From Brachypterus glaber (Eukaryota > Arthropoda > Insecta > Coleoptera > Kateretidae): DNA of 64,000 bases. This document shows positions 1 through 11,055 of this stretch, piece by piece. Location: contig OY294046.1 in NCBI GenBank assembly GCA_958510825.1, positions 43,815,794 to 43,879,793 of the forward strand. Direction: 5' to 3'. Below the pieces are notes generated by a model. It worked only from the letters and a program-made list of their open reading frames with translations. It made no database searches and had not been told where the DNA came from. The translations under genes and the position numbers were made by a program. Numbering within the stretch: position 1 is the stretch's first letter; each line of letters starts with the position of its first letter.

Positions 1-1122
1 TTGACTCACGTAACTAATAATTTTGCAATCTTTTATGCTTGAAGGGTCCACAAGAAATAACTACACTTATATTTGTCTATATTACAATAAAATAAATAAG
101 AATTTTAAAGTTAACCGGTTTTTTGTGTCCCCTGAAAACCTGTGAATTTGGAGATACGAGGTAGTTCAGGTAACACGACGATATACTTAATAACACCTAA
201 CTTAAAACACATTAATTAAAACTAGGACAATTAAAAAGATAGATAAATATTATTCAAGAGTACGGAACTCACAATTTATACATATACAAATATAAAGAAA
301 ACATATAATAATTAAAATATAATACAGCAACAAATATATGTCAAAAACAAGCCGTGAAGATATGTAATGCTAAGTATTCCATTTTTTTCTATTCACAGTG
401 AATACTTCCCCTGAAGGCGGCCTACAGTAAGCCTACAGTAAGTCTAGTAATATAAAAAAAAAACAAGTTTTTCTGAAAAAAATCAATTTGTTTTTTTGTC
501 GAAAATTAGTGACTGGGTCACTAATACCGAATCCGATATTAAAAATTCAAAATCAAAATGACTCCTTTAATATGACGTCAAAAGTGACAAGGCTATATCC
601 TCCTGAGACCCAGTGTCCATTTAAATCAAATCAAATCAAATTTATTAACCATATTAAACATTTACAATAATATTGATATTCAAGACCCGCCTAAACATAG
701 TTTGTGTCCGGAGTCTTAAGTTTAACTTAAATGTGAACAATTTTGTAAGAGGTATAACAATAGTGGACATTGTTTTTTATCGTTTATTTTTCTTCCACCT
801 GAATCTACAGCAGCGAGTCCGTCGGTACATCGTAGTAGACATGTATTTCAAGTAAATTGCGGCGGCGCAGCCAAATCCAAAACGTTACAGCTTGAAAATA
901 TCAAAAAATATAAAAAATAATTTAAAGCGTATTAGCACCTTTCTTACCGCAAAACCAATGTTTTCCAATTTTTATCAAAAAAATCCAATAATTAAGGTCT
1001 CTAGTCTCAGGAGGATATGGCAAATGATTTCAGCGACCTCAAACATACTAATCATTAATTTTCGGCAACCTCAAAAACCCTAGGGTAACCATTTTCATAT
1101 TGTGTAATTTGTCAAAATTCTA
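1..1122. other. AT-rich sequence without a recognisable gene
   Basis: The short open frames here have the composition expected by chance and match no family I know. The only supported item is a fragment of an interspersed repeat at about 345-412. It begins with CCGTGAAGATATGTAATGC and carries TTCACAGTGAATAC, and it recurs near 20885, 37811, 44083 and 46372. A run of TCAAATCAAATCAAA occurs near 628-640. Confidence 0.5.
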
Positions 1123-1405
1123 ACTAATTTATTATTCCATCAATCTATTTTCTAATCATCATACAGAGTGATATTGGTAGTGATATTGGTAGACAGTTTC
1201 GGACTGCTTCAGTACCAAGAGTCAACTCTGTACTCTGCAAAAGGAATATAGTCATTAGTTTGATGTAGACTTGTGCGCCATCTATTGCTAGATGTAGACA
1301 ACTACTCATACCTCTCCTAGTCTGTAGATTTTGAATGGTATAGTAATTATTTTCACTATAGCCGAGCGTGTGGTTAGAAGTAGAATTAGTAATTAATAAT
1401 TAATA
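1123..1405 (-). repeat. Interspersed repeat unit, reverse orientation (left arm of the inverted complex)
   Basis: This stretch is the reverse complement of 2690-2730 joined to 6831-7112. It also matches the tandem units at 48791-49498. Shared landmarks are ACAGAGTGATATTGGTAG, CAACTCATACCTCTCC-like sequence and GTGTGGTTAGAAG. Read the other way, the family contains GTCTAACCAC and ends in AATATCACTCTGTACGATG followed by GATTAGAAAATAGATTGATGG. No protein is encoded. The left copy has a small internal duplication of GTGATATTGGTA. Confidence 0.75.
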
Positions 1406-2689
1406 ACACAGGCCCACAAAAAAAATTGTTTTGTGAGTCCTGGATTCCAATATGATATTCCTATGTATTTTTTCCCGCTGAAACTGAATCCGCAACCCGT
1501 TTAACCCCTACACGTCAGGATTTTGACATAACCTCAAAAAACACCCGAAAAACTACTGAAACCGCTAAAATCATCTATGCCATACCACTGTCACCCCGCT
1601 GCCCCCAAATTGCTAATTCTATAACCCTAGAACCCCCATAACCTCATAATACCATAGCCGCATAACCTCAAAATCCCTTAACCTCATTAAGTAGAAAAAT
1701 CTAGTTTGTGAAACAGAACAAATTTTTCAGTTTTTTTTTGTGGAACTTAGTCATAGGTAAGTAACTCTATAACCCCAAAATCCCCTAACACCATAACCTC
1801 AAAAAAGAAATATTATAAATAACCTCAAAATAACTTCACTTCGTAACCCCATATACTATATCCCCTTAATCCCGTTATCCTATTCTGTGGAGAAGTCCGG
1901 TTACTGAAATTTTAACCGCAAACCTCAGAAATGTGGAGTAAGTTTTTTATTGTTGATTTTTTCATAATAATCTCCAATGTTCTCGGAGGTAGCAGGATTT
2001 CAAATTCACAAATGCAATCGTGAAAAGTAGTAGTAGTGGTAGTAATGGTCTTTTGTTAAACAATTGCGCAAATACCACGAAAAAATTCAGTTTCATAAAT
2101 ATTGCAAAAAAGATATTGGATAACAAGCTTACTGAGGTATCAGACGTCTGAGAGGTGTTAAAAAAATAATGAAGTAGACCTTGATTCATGACTTCACTCA
2201 CAAAACTCTTATGATTTCGAGAACCGGACTTCTCCACAGAATAGGATGATGAGGTTAAGAGGTTATAATATATGGGTTAACGGAGCGAAGGGGTTAGGAG
2301 GTTATGGTGTGAGGATTTTAGGGTTATACAGTTACTTATTCATAACTATGTTCTACAAGAAAATTTCACGTAATTGTTCTGTTTTCCCGAACCAGATTTT
2401 TCTACTTAATGAGGTTAGTGGGTTTTGAGGTTATGGAGTAATGGTATTCCGAGGTTAGGGGATTATGGGGTTAAGAAATTACGAATTTGGAGGAAGAGGG
2501 TGAAAATGGTATGGAGTAGATGATTTTAGCGGTTTCAGTAGTTTTTCGAGTGTTTTTTGAGGTTATATCAAAATGCTGAAGTATAGGGGTTAAACGGGTT
2601 GCGGATTCGGTTTCATCGGAAAAAAATACATAGGAATATCATATTGGAATGCAAGACTCACGAAAAAATATTTTTTTGTGGGCCTGTGT
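1406..2689. repeat. 1.3 kb palindromic foldback element with ACACAGGCCCAC ends
   Basis: The ends are inverted copies (ACACAGGCCCACAAAA and TTTTGTGGGCCTGTGT). The arms stay recognisable inward for about 500 bp: 1406-1895 against 2220-2689. Both arms carry a degenerate tandem motif close to ATAACCTCA or TAACCCC (1610-1870), which reads GAGGTTAAGAGGTTAT on the other side (2245-2475). The spacer holds a second inverted pair around CTGTGGAGAAGTCCGG (about 1885) and CCGGACTTCTCCACAG (about 2225). No transposase is visible. The motif is not the canonical insect telomere repeat TTAGG. Confidence 0.75.
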
Positions 2690-2730
2690 AATCCTTACTA
2701 ATTCTACGTCTAACCACACGCTAATGGTAC
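2690..2730 (+). repeat. Right-arm repeat unit, part 1 (interrupted by the LINE)
   Basis: This 41-bp piece (CCTTACTAATTCTACGTC and following) matches the uninterrupted copies at about 48865 and 49218. There it runs directly into the sequence that here resumes at 6831. The LINE therefore inserted between GGTAC and TATGTGC. Confidence 0.75.
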
Positions 2731-2990
2731 AATGTTAAGAAGTGGCAACTCTGTTTATGTTCTGTGCATAAAAGTTTATGAAAATTATTGTCTATTTACC
2801 TTTTTATTTGACTTTTGAGATCTTAATTAGTATTTGAACACTAAGTGATCGTTATAAGATAGTTCGCTATAGTTAAATACGACGTTTGTGATTATATCGG
2901 TTTCATTTGTTTTGGTTTTTTTTTGTGAGAATTCGTCAAAGGAACCTTGCATTGTTGTCGATCTCATTTTATTTTCCTGCCTGCTGAAAT

Positions 2991-3823
2991 ATGACTGGAG
3001 ACAACGCGTGTGTTTTGTGTAAGGTGGAGATCGGCGATCCCCAAGTTCGTGTGCGCTGTGCTTCCTGCCGTCTTTACTGCCACGGTTTAACCTGCGCTGG
3101 GTAAATAAAACGGTCATTAAGGCGTTATCGGAGAATGCCTCACTAAGCTGGAATTGTCCTGAATGCCTTCCTGTATCTGCAAATGCAATTATGGAGAAAC
3201 TAAATGCAATGTCAAAAACTCTGGATGAACACTCGTTAATTATTAACAATATGAACATTAATTTAAATTCTACTGCAAGCACATCTGCTGGACCACCGCG
3301 CCGATCGCTCTCTCAGCCTGAGAACCGGGCTAGATCGAATGCTAAACTTACGTCCTCTACCGCGGAGCGGCAATTAAGATCAACCACGGCTAGCAATCTT
3401 TCTGTGCCAAGAATTTCCGTTAATAATTCCGTTAATAATTCGAGTACTTTAAATACAAACTCAAATAATAATTCTTTTAACCCTCTACCAAGAAGCAAAT
3501 TGATTATTGGGAATAAGAATAACGATTCCAAATTAATTTCTTCCGCTGAACGTCGCCAATGGCTCTATATAGGTAGACTAAAGGCTGGCACAACAACGGA
3601 GAATATTACTGCATATTTTAAGGAAATGTTAAATATTACAGATATAAAATGTGAGACACTTATCTCCAATGATGATATTTGTTCTTTTAAGGTCGGGGTC
3701 AAAGAGTCCCTTATACAAACTCCCCTAGATCCAAACCTTTGGGAAGAAGGTGTGGCAGTTAAGGAATTTGTACCTCGGTTTCGGTCTTTTCGGAGGCAGA
3801 CGAACCAAGTGATCAAAGATTAA
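2991..3823 (+). pseudogene. LINE ORF1: PHD zinc finger plus RNA-binding-like domain (frameshifted)
   Basis: ORF1 proteins of this class bind the LINE RNA and form the ribonucleoprotein. I start it at the ATG at 2991. This opens a Cys4-His-Cys3 finger: CVLC at residues 7-10, CASC, then CHGLTC. The frame stops at a TAA just after CAG, around 3101. After a one-base shift it continues as ALSENASLSWNCPECLP, which supplies the final WxCxxC pair of a PHD finger, and runs uninterrupted to 3823. The middle is a low-complexity Ser/Asn/Thr/Arg linker. The C-terminal half (WLYIGRLKAGTTTENI through VKEFVPRFRSFRR) has the look of the RRM-like domain of insect LINE ORF1 proteins. The single frameshift near 3095-3102 makes this copy non-functional. 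The ORF1 end overlaps the open frame of ORF2. Confidence 0.8.
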
Positions 3824-6671
3824 ATACTACAAATTCTTCTCTACCTGATTTCATTAAACTTAATATTTATTATCAAAATGTTCGATGGCTCCTTACAAAG
3901 GTGGATAAATTTTATTCGGCAGTTAGTGACGGCGAATATGACCTTGTTGCAATTACTGAAACCAATTTAAATAGTGATGTCTACACTTCTGAATATTTTC
4001 CTGATTATTACACTGTATACAGGTGTGATAGAAATTATAATGCTCTTGACGTTGAAAAAGGTGGAGGCGTATGCCTAGCTGTGAACACTTCCAATCTTAT
4101 TGACTGCAGTTTATCTGAACTTAATTTTTCGATTATTAAAAATAATATTAAAACAATTGAGATTGTAGGTTGTAAAATTAGTTTTAACAATGTTAGTTTA
4201 TTAGTTATAGTTGTGTATATACCTCCCTCAGTACCGTTAAATGATTTTGAATCATTTTTTGAGATGCTAGGTGTTCTAGATTTTTTATATGATAAAAACA
4301 TTTTATTTCTTGGTGATTTTAATATTAACCGTTACGTTAAAGATTTGCAAGATTCTAAATATTGCTTGTTTGATAACTTTATAAATTACTTTGAACTAAG
4401 TCAAAATAATCAAATTCTAAATTCTTTAAACCGTTTATTGGATTTAACCGTATCAAATCTTTCTTGTGAGGTAGCTCAGAGTGATCATCCCTTTGTTAAA
4501 ATCGACCCTTATCATCCCCCGTTGGACATCCGGGTAAGTCTGCATGCGTTAAAAAATAAAAAATTTAAGTCTAATAATTTAAATAAGAATTACAATTTTC
4601 ATAAAGCAAATTTTCATGGATTATATAATAGCTTAAACGAAGTAGACTGGACATCACTTGACAAATATACCAAAGTTGACGAAGCATGTGAACACTTTTA
4701 CGGTATATTAGAAAGTAAATTTGATGATTTTGTTCCAACTTATAAAAATAAATCTCATTCATACCCTATGTGGTATAGTAAGGACTTAATTTCTTTAATT
4801 AGGAAGAAAAAAAGGCTTATTTAAAATATAAAAAAAGCAAGTCTGACTTTGATCAAAACATTTTTAAAAACTTACGTAGTGAATCTAAACAGAGAATTAA
4901 ACTTGACTACAATAACTATCTAAATAATGTCCAAAGTAATATTGCATCTGATCCTAAATCTTTCTGGTCGTACATAAGCAACAAAAAGCGATCTAGTAGG
5001 ATTCCAAGCACTATTTCTTATAATAATGGTCAATTTTCGGAACCCCAGGAAATAGTTAATAAATTCGCTGAATATTTTTCAAGCGTTTATACTACTTCTA
5101 CACCTTTCGAGGTACTTGATGATCCTCAATGTCTTGATAATGTTAATGTAACTGATATTTCAGATAAAGATATTACATGCGCTATTAACAAACTTAAAAA
5201 TTCTACCACTTCTGGTGTTGACAAAATTCCAAGCTTTTTAATCAAAGACTGTAAGTATGTACTTATCGAACCGCTAAAATATATATTTAATCTAAGCCTC
5301 AAAACGAGTACATTTCCTACTCTTTGGAAAACTGCTAGAGTATGCCCAGTGCATAAAAGTGGGGATAAGTCCAAAGTAGAGAATTATAGGCCTATATCAA
5401 TTATTTGCAACTTTGCAAAAATATTTGAATCTATTTTGTACAGTCACATATATAATCAGATAAAGACAAAACTTACTCCTTACCAGCACGGTTTCATGCA
5501 AAACAGAAGTACTCTTTCCAACTTAGTCGTCTTCAAGCAATTTTTATCGCAGGCTATAAACAACAAACAACAAGTTGATGTTATAAGCACAGATTTTCAA
5601 AAAGCCTTTGATCAAATAGATCCTTACGTAATTCTGCAAAAACTAGAATCTTTTGGCTTTCATAGAAGTTTCATTATATTTTTTTTTACATATTTGTTTG
5701 ATCGAAAACTTATAGTTTTTTATAACGGTTATTTCTCTTTTGCTTTTGTTCCTACATCTGGTGTTCCACAGGGTTCCAATTTGGGGCCCCTATTTTTCCT
5801 TATTTTTATAAACGACTTGCCTGGATATATATACTGCGATAAACTTCTGTTTGCTGACGACTTTAAATTTTACGTAATCATTAACACCATTAATGACTGT
5901 ATATTTTTGCAAAGTCAAATTAACAACTTGGCTAAATGGTGTGAACGCAATAAATTAAACCTCAATATTAAAAAGTGCAAATATATATCCTTTACAACTA
6001 AGCTTAATATTACTGACTTTCAATACAGCATTAATGGTGTTAACTTGGAGAGATGTCATGAAATGAAGGACCTTGGAGTAACTTTTGATCCCTCACTATC
6101 CTTTTCTAAACATATAACGCAGGTATGCTCTTCTGCCTCAAGAATGTTGGGATTTATCATACGTAATTCTAAATCTTTTAATAAAACTCTATGTCTGAAA
6201 TGGCTTTTTTTTGCTTATGTTAGGTCCAGACTGGAATATGCTTCTCTTGTTTGGTACCCTATTTATAATGTTCTCATTGATGCTTTAGAAGCTGTTAATC
6301 GTCAGTTTTTAAAAAATTTATTTTATAAACGTGAGGGTACCTATCCCGAACAAGGATATGATCACTCTGTGTTACTTAATAGATTTAATATGCTTTCTCT
6401 CTACACACGAAGAGTAAACTTCTCTCTTAGTTTTCTTTACAAGCTTCTACACAATCAAGTGGACTGTTCAGACCTACTTGGTCAAATAAACTTTAAAATT
6501 CCCAGATTAGTATCACGTCATGAAGAAACATTTATATGCAACTTTAGTCGAACCAACGTTCTACTTAAATCACCTTTAAATATCATGTGTAGCAATTATA
6601 ATCATTTAAGTAACTCATCTGATATTAATATTTGTTCTTTAAATTCAATTCTATACACAGAAAATCTATGA
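3763..6671 (+). pseudogene. LINE ORF2: endonuclease-reverse transcriptase (one A-run frameshift)
   Basis: ORF2 nicks the target and reverse-transcribes the LINE RNA. The frame opens after a TAA at 3760-3762, overlaps ORF1 by about 60 bases and has no ATG before the endonuclease, so translation coupled to ORF1 is likely. Endonuclease motifs: YYQNVRWLLTK (near 3865; most relatives have RGLRTK, so two changes), ITETNL, GGGVCLAV, FLGDFN and SDHPFV. The frame breaks in the A-run at about 4806-4813. One base over, it continues unbroken as AYLKYKKSKSDF through KNSTTSGVDKIPSFLIK. RT motifs follow: NYRPISI, TDFQKAFDQID, SGVPQGSNLGP, the catalytic FADD (FADDFKFY) and LNIKKCKYISF. The protein would be about 970 residues. 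It has no RNase H and no C-terminal CCHC knuckle. Confidence 0.9.
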
Positions 6672-6788
6672 AGTAGATTACATAGTGTATACTTTAGTGA
6701 AGATTGTGTATATAATTGTATATATATATATATATGTTTATATATTTTTTTTGCCCTGTAAATGGATTAATCTGTTGGGTCAATAAAG

Positions 6789-6830
<42 letters not shown>

Positions 6831-6832
<2 letters not shown>

Positions 6833-7112
6833 GTGCTTGAGACACACAAGTCTTCAACTTGCTACCATTCAAAATCTCCAAACTAGGAGAGGTATGAGTA
6901 GTTGTCTACATCTAGAAATAGATGGCCCACAAGTGTACATCAATCTAATGACTATATTCCTTTTGTGAATAAGGTCTAAAATAATTTTCTTAATCAGCGT
7001 GCAGAGTTGACTCCTGGTACTCAAGAGGGCCAGCAGCCCGAAACTGTCAGTCTACCAATATCACTCTGTACGATGATTAGAAAATAGACTGATGGAATAA
7101 TAAATTATTATT
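6831..7112 (+). repeat. Right-arm repeat unit, part 2
   Basis: Host repeat sequence resumes here after the LINE tail, with TGCTTGAGACACACAAGTC and following. It matches the 49 kb array (about 48901-49140) and, inverted, 1123-1400. It ends with ACGATGATTAGAAAATAGAC and TGATGGAATAATAAATTA. It is not coding. Confidence 0.75.
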
Positions 7113-7640
7113 TTTTTAATTTTGTTTAAAATTAAAAATTTATGTCCTTTCTAATTAATTTGTCTTATTTAACAAGTTTGGTATCAATTATTTTGAAAAT
7201 GAAGTGTAGCAGAAAACTTTTAGTTATCAGGCTAGTAAATAGGCATTAGGGGCAGAGTCAGAATCCGTTGACAAAACCCAGGCAATTTACCTTCAAGAAA
7301 AAAAGCTTTGTCCTTGGCGCCTCAAAAAAAAAAAATTGACGCCCAACCGTAGATGACTTAAAAAATACTAGGGGGCTCAGCGAAAATGCCAGAGGGGGCT
7401 CAAACCAAGGCCAGGGGGCTTAGTATCAATCTGTACGATGATTAGAAAATAGATTGATGGAATAATAAATTAATATTTTTATAATTTTGTTTAAAATTAA
7501 AAATTTCTGTCCTTTCTAATTAATTTGTCTTATTTAACAAGTTTGGTATCAATTATTTCGAAAACGGAGCGTTGCAGAATACTTTTAGTTATCAGGCATT
7601 AGGTAGAGTCAGAATCTGTTGACAAAACCCAGGCACTTTG
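7067..7640 (+). repeat. Two diverged tandem copies of a 0.2 kb repeat
   Basis: The stretch from TGTACGATGATTAGAAAATA to GTTGACAAAACCCAGGCA occurs twice, at about 7069-7292 and 7431-7636. The copies share GTCCTTTCTAATTAATTTG and TTTAGTTATCAGG, and the second copy is slightly shorter. The intervening 140 bp contains GGGGGCTCA three times (about 7373, 7393 and, as GGGGGCTTA, 7413). Confidence 0.65.
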
Positions 7641-7647
7641 TTACCTA

Positions 7648-8354
7648 TAGTCTAAGAGCTGGTGACCATTTTTATTTCTCTTTGCTCCCAGCTGTATTTT
7701 ATATGTGTCTTAAAGTACATTCAAATTAAGCTACTTGCAAATCCCAGGTCCTGGATAGGGTTCCTTTGGATGCTAGACACCTCAAAAAGGTGGTGAAATG
7801 GGGTCCCCGAAAAATATATTTTTAACTTACCGAGTCAAACAAATTACATTTATTACATTTAGATTAGTCTATTTTCACAGTTTTACACTATTATTCATTA
7901 AAAAAATACTTTAAAATCTTTATCTGACATATGTCAACACTAAAAACTCTCTTTAATTTTCATTTAATCAAAATGTCATTTCATAAATTCTCATTTCCTT
8001 AAAAAAATAGGTATCGCATCCCTATTGAAAATGACGGGTATAAATGTTGCATAGACCATTTATACCCCCCCCGGACCCGTCATTTTCAGCAGGGATATTT
8101 TAAAGGCACTTTTTAAACACTGTTCTCACCCCTTCGCCCCAGAATTATTGTGTAAAAATAGCTTAATATAAATGTATTAAATGAAATGTATAGGACTCGG
8201 AAAGTTAAAAATAGCTTTTGGAGCTTCTAGCACTCAAAGGGACCGGATTCGGAGTCTAGCAATTTATAACTTAATCTGAATGTACTTTAAGACACATATA
8301 AAATATAGCCGGGAGCAAATAATGAAATAAAAATGGTCACCAGCTCTCCGACTA
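7648..8354. mobile_element. Foldback element with about 200-bp inverted arms
   Basis: The left end carries GAGCTGGTGACCATTTTTAT (from 7648) and the right end carries AAATAAAAATGGTCACCAGC (to 8354). The arms remain similar for about 200 bp. The loop holds a second hairpin: CATCCCTATTGAAAATGACGG at about 8008 against CCGTCATTTTCAGCAGGGAT at about 8077. No coding potential is seen, so this is probably a non-autonomous DNA element. Confidence 0.7.
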
Positions 8355-9270
8355 CTATGTTCCGACGCGAGTTTTGGCAGATATTAAACATAATTAAGTT
8401 ATAAATTAATTTTATTATTGGACGCGGGATTTAAAAACCATAGAACTTTTTTATCACCCATTAATTGCACCATAAATCTTTGACATATTTTCTTCTTTTA
8501 TTCAATTGGTATTTTTTTATAAGGCTGTAAATGTTGGTAATAAAATAATTTGTAGTTTTTTATTAGTTACCAACGAGGAAAAAACGACAAAAGTCAATAA
8601 TTAAGCTCTTTAAGTAATTTTATGCGACTATTAATTCTTTTAAAATTTTGTTTTTATGATTAAATCTTGAATATGACTATATTTTAGCACCGTTGGCATT
8701 TTAATTTTAATTAATACATACAAATTTTATTATATCTTTAATTGCGTCTATAAGTATATTTAGCTGCAGGCAGATCCAGATGGTGCTATAAGGGAAAGAG
8801 GCAACTGCTTTTCTAAAAAAAATTAAGGGCGCCAAAAACGGTTTTGGTAGGGCGGATAACTGGATGATTGGACCGTTATCAGCTTGTGTTAGGAGCTCTT
8901 TAAGTCATCTATGGCCAATTTGATTAAAACGCCAAATTTAGTTTTACCTCTCCTGGTTTAAAACCATGGTACAACCATGCCTATAAGTTAGTGGTACTAT
9001 GTTTTCCAGAGATTCACGCCTGTTAGTTGCTATCATTTAAAGTATTTAGATTAGAAGCCGGATGTGTATTTATATTTATCTAGAAATATTTTAGATTATT
9101 TTATGGGACTGGGACTGGGAGCGCGAATCTATATATTTTTAAAAAAGTCCAAAGAAGTCACTAGATATGTTGTTAAATTTGTTTTTTTTTGTTCTCCTGT
9201 TTGTGGTTTAGTTCTTAAGATCTTTTTAAAAGAAACTTTTTCCAGTTGATGCCAAGTTGATAGCAATTAG
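8355..9270. other. No gene found
   Basis: AT-rich sequence. A short open frame at 9064-9249 is compositionally random. The phrase AAGTCATCTATGGCC near 8911 is an inverted echo of GTAGATGACTTAAAAAATAC near 7347, so this region may be an outer arm of the neighbouring foldback. I see nothing else. Confidence 0.4.
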
Positions 9271-10246
9271 AGCCTCAGTCTAAAGAACAATCCTAAAAAT
9301 AGGTCGTTTTTGGTCCCTTCACGCAAACGTATAAAACATTCCAATTCTTGTAGATTTGGACATGCTGAATAAGATGCCGACCTTCAAGATTACAGAAACC
9401 GTGTGGAAGACTGTTTTTTTTTCATAAAAAGGTAAAAAAAGGTTAATTTTGAGCTATTAATGTCTGGTAGAAAAAAATATACTATTAATCAATGAGGGTG
9501 AATTTGGCGACACGAGCCGATATGCGAGTGGGGTAAAATTCACCCTCATTGATTAATAGCAATTATTACGATCATTAAATAACACACAAAAAAAAATCTC
9601 GAGGTCAGAATTTAAAATTTTGACTTCAAATATGTCTAATATGACAGATTAGATTTTTTAAAGTTTCTCGAAAAATTTAATCCGTCATATTGGATCAGGT
9701 ATTTTGAATTTTGAAAAACTGGCACCAGATTCTTAATCAGCGACCCCAAAAACACCTGAGTACCAAGTTTCAAGCAAATACGAGCAACTTTAAAATCTGA
9801 ACCGCCATATTGGATCCGCCATTTTGAATGCTAACTTTTAAATTCTGACCTCGAATTCAGATTCAGCAACCTAAAATATGTAAGAACTGAGTAGTCTGGT
9901 CTGCCGCACTATAAATTTTTTTTGTGTGCAGGTGTAATATACCATTCTTACGAAGAAAAAAAAACAAGTCTTCCACAATGTTTTTATCACTTTTGAGAAC
10001 GGAATAGTGTTCGGGGTGCCCAAATCTATAAACAATATATTTTTTTCCACCCGGCATTAATAGGTCAAAATCAACCTATTTTACCTTTTTAGGAAAAAAA
10101 AATAGTCTTACACACGGTTTCTGTAATTTTGAAGGTAGGCATCGTGTTCAGCATGTCCAAATCTATAGGAATTGTTGTTTCATACGTTTGCAAGAAGGGG
10201 CCAAAAACAGCCTATTTTTAACATTCTTCTTTAAAGACTAACGCTG
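9271..10246. mobile_element. About 1 kb compound foldback element
   Basis: About 200 bp at the left (9271-9472, containing TACAGAAACCGTGTGGAAGAC) is inverted at the right (10050-10246, containing TAGTCTTACACACGGTTTCTG). A second inverted pair lies inside: CTCGAGGTCAGAATTTAAAA at 9598 and TTTTAAATTCTGACCTCGAA at 9836. A short hairpin lies at 9481-9560. The small open frames inside are inverted-repeat sequence and not genes. Confidence 0.7.
9481..9560. repeat. 23-bp-arm hairpin with a conserved loop
   Basis: CTATTAATCAATGAGGGTG and CACCCTCATTGATTAATAG form near-perfect arms around a loop containing CGACACGAGCCGATATGCGAG. A relative near 54575-54640 keeps the right arm (AATTCACCGTCATTGATTAA), but its loop reads CTATCGGCTCGTGTCG, which is the opposite orientation. 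Confidence 0.7.
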
Positions 10247-10373
10247 AAATACTTTATTTTATGACTATGACTGCAGGAAGTTTAATAATGTTCTTCTGTA
10301 CTAATTTAGTATAAAAGGAGAGTATCGGATTTTGAGCTAAACGTACAAAAGAATAAGATTTTGCACACTTATA

Positions 10374-11055
10374 CAGAGCGGTCCCAAATCACTCTTAACT
10401 TTTGAACGAGTTGAGATATCGACTTCAAATTTGGAACACTTAAATGAGACAACCATAACTATTTTTTTGCATATACATATATACATATATTTAATATTTT
10501 CAGCTTCTAAAATGTGGACAGGGGTGCATGGGGGACATTTTTTTAATAGAAAAGGTCGTGTTATACATCATTTTAAAGCTTATGAAATTCTCTATTTAAC
10601 TATATATTTTTATTTTTTTTAAACTTTTTTTTGGATTTAAAATAGAGTTAAAATGGGTATTTTCGTCAAAATTTCTCTAAAAATTCGAACAATTTTTTAA
10701 AAATTACTAATTTCATGACGAAAAGACGTAAATTATACTTCTAAACTAATTTTAATTAATATAAATAAAAATTTACAAAAAAAATCTCAAAAAATCAAAA
10801 CCTTCAAAAAATTGTTTAAAAAAAATAAAAAAATATATAATCCAATAGAGAATTTTATTTGCTTCAAAAAGATGTATCACACGACCCCCCTTTCCATTAA
10901 AAATAATCCCCCCATGCCCCCTGCCCACACTTTAAGACCTGACAGTAATTAATTTATGCTAAAAGGTAATTAAAGTTGTCTTATTTAAGAGATCTAAATT
11001 TGAAGTCGATGTATCAACTCGTTCAAAAGTTAAGAGTGACTTTTGGACCGCACTG
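10374..11055. mobile_element. TA-flanked long-TIR DNA element, 682 bp
   Basis: The ends are CAGAGCGGTCC at the left and GGACCGCACTG at the right, each flanked by TA (10372-10373 and 11056-11057). The inverted similarity continues for about 80 bp (ACTCTTAACTTTTGAACGAG against CTCGTTCAAAAGTTAAGAGT), and weaker complementarity continues inward. There is no transposase. Ends and TA duplication fit a non-autonomous Tc1/mariner-type element. Related copies lie at 12218 and 47883, and a more distant one at 17456. Confidence 0.8.

Larger units (their letters stand above)
2731..6830 (+). mobile_element. Nearly full-length non-LTR retrotransposon (CR1-like group), two ORFs, (ATT)n tail
   Basis: The element carries a 5' leader of about 260 bp, an ORF1 with a PHD finger, an ORF2 with an apurinic-type endonuclease and a reverse transcriptase but no RNase H, a 3' UTR with an AATAAAG motif, and an (ATT)n microsatellite tail at about 6789-6830. 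A microsatellite tail instead of poly-A, together with a PHD-type ORF1, fits the CR1/L2-like branch better than the poly-A Jockey clade; this assignment is inference. The boundaries come from uninterrupted copies of the host repeat at 48.9 and 49.2 kb. No long target duplication is evident. Reading frames are broken once in ORF1 and once in ORF2, so the copy is recent but dead. Confidence 0.85.

Noticed and set aside
1600..2480. Interstitial telomere sequence
   Set aside because: The motif is AACCTCATAACC-like and irregular; TTAGG arrays expected for most insects are absent.
2827..3282. 151-codon minus-strand frame
   Set aside because: It runs antisense to the LINE 5' region and ORF1 PHD domain, which are well supported on the plus strand.
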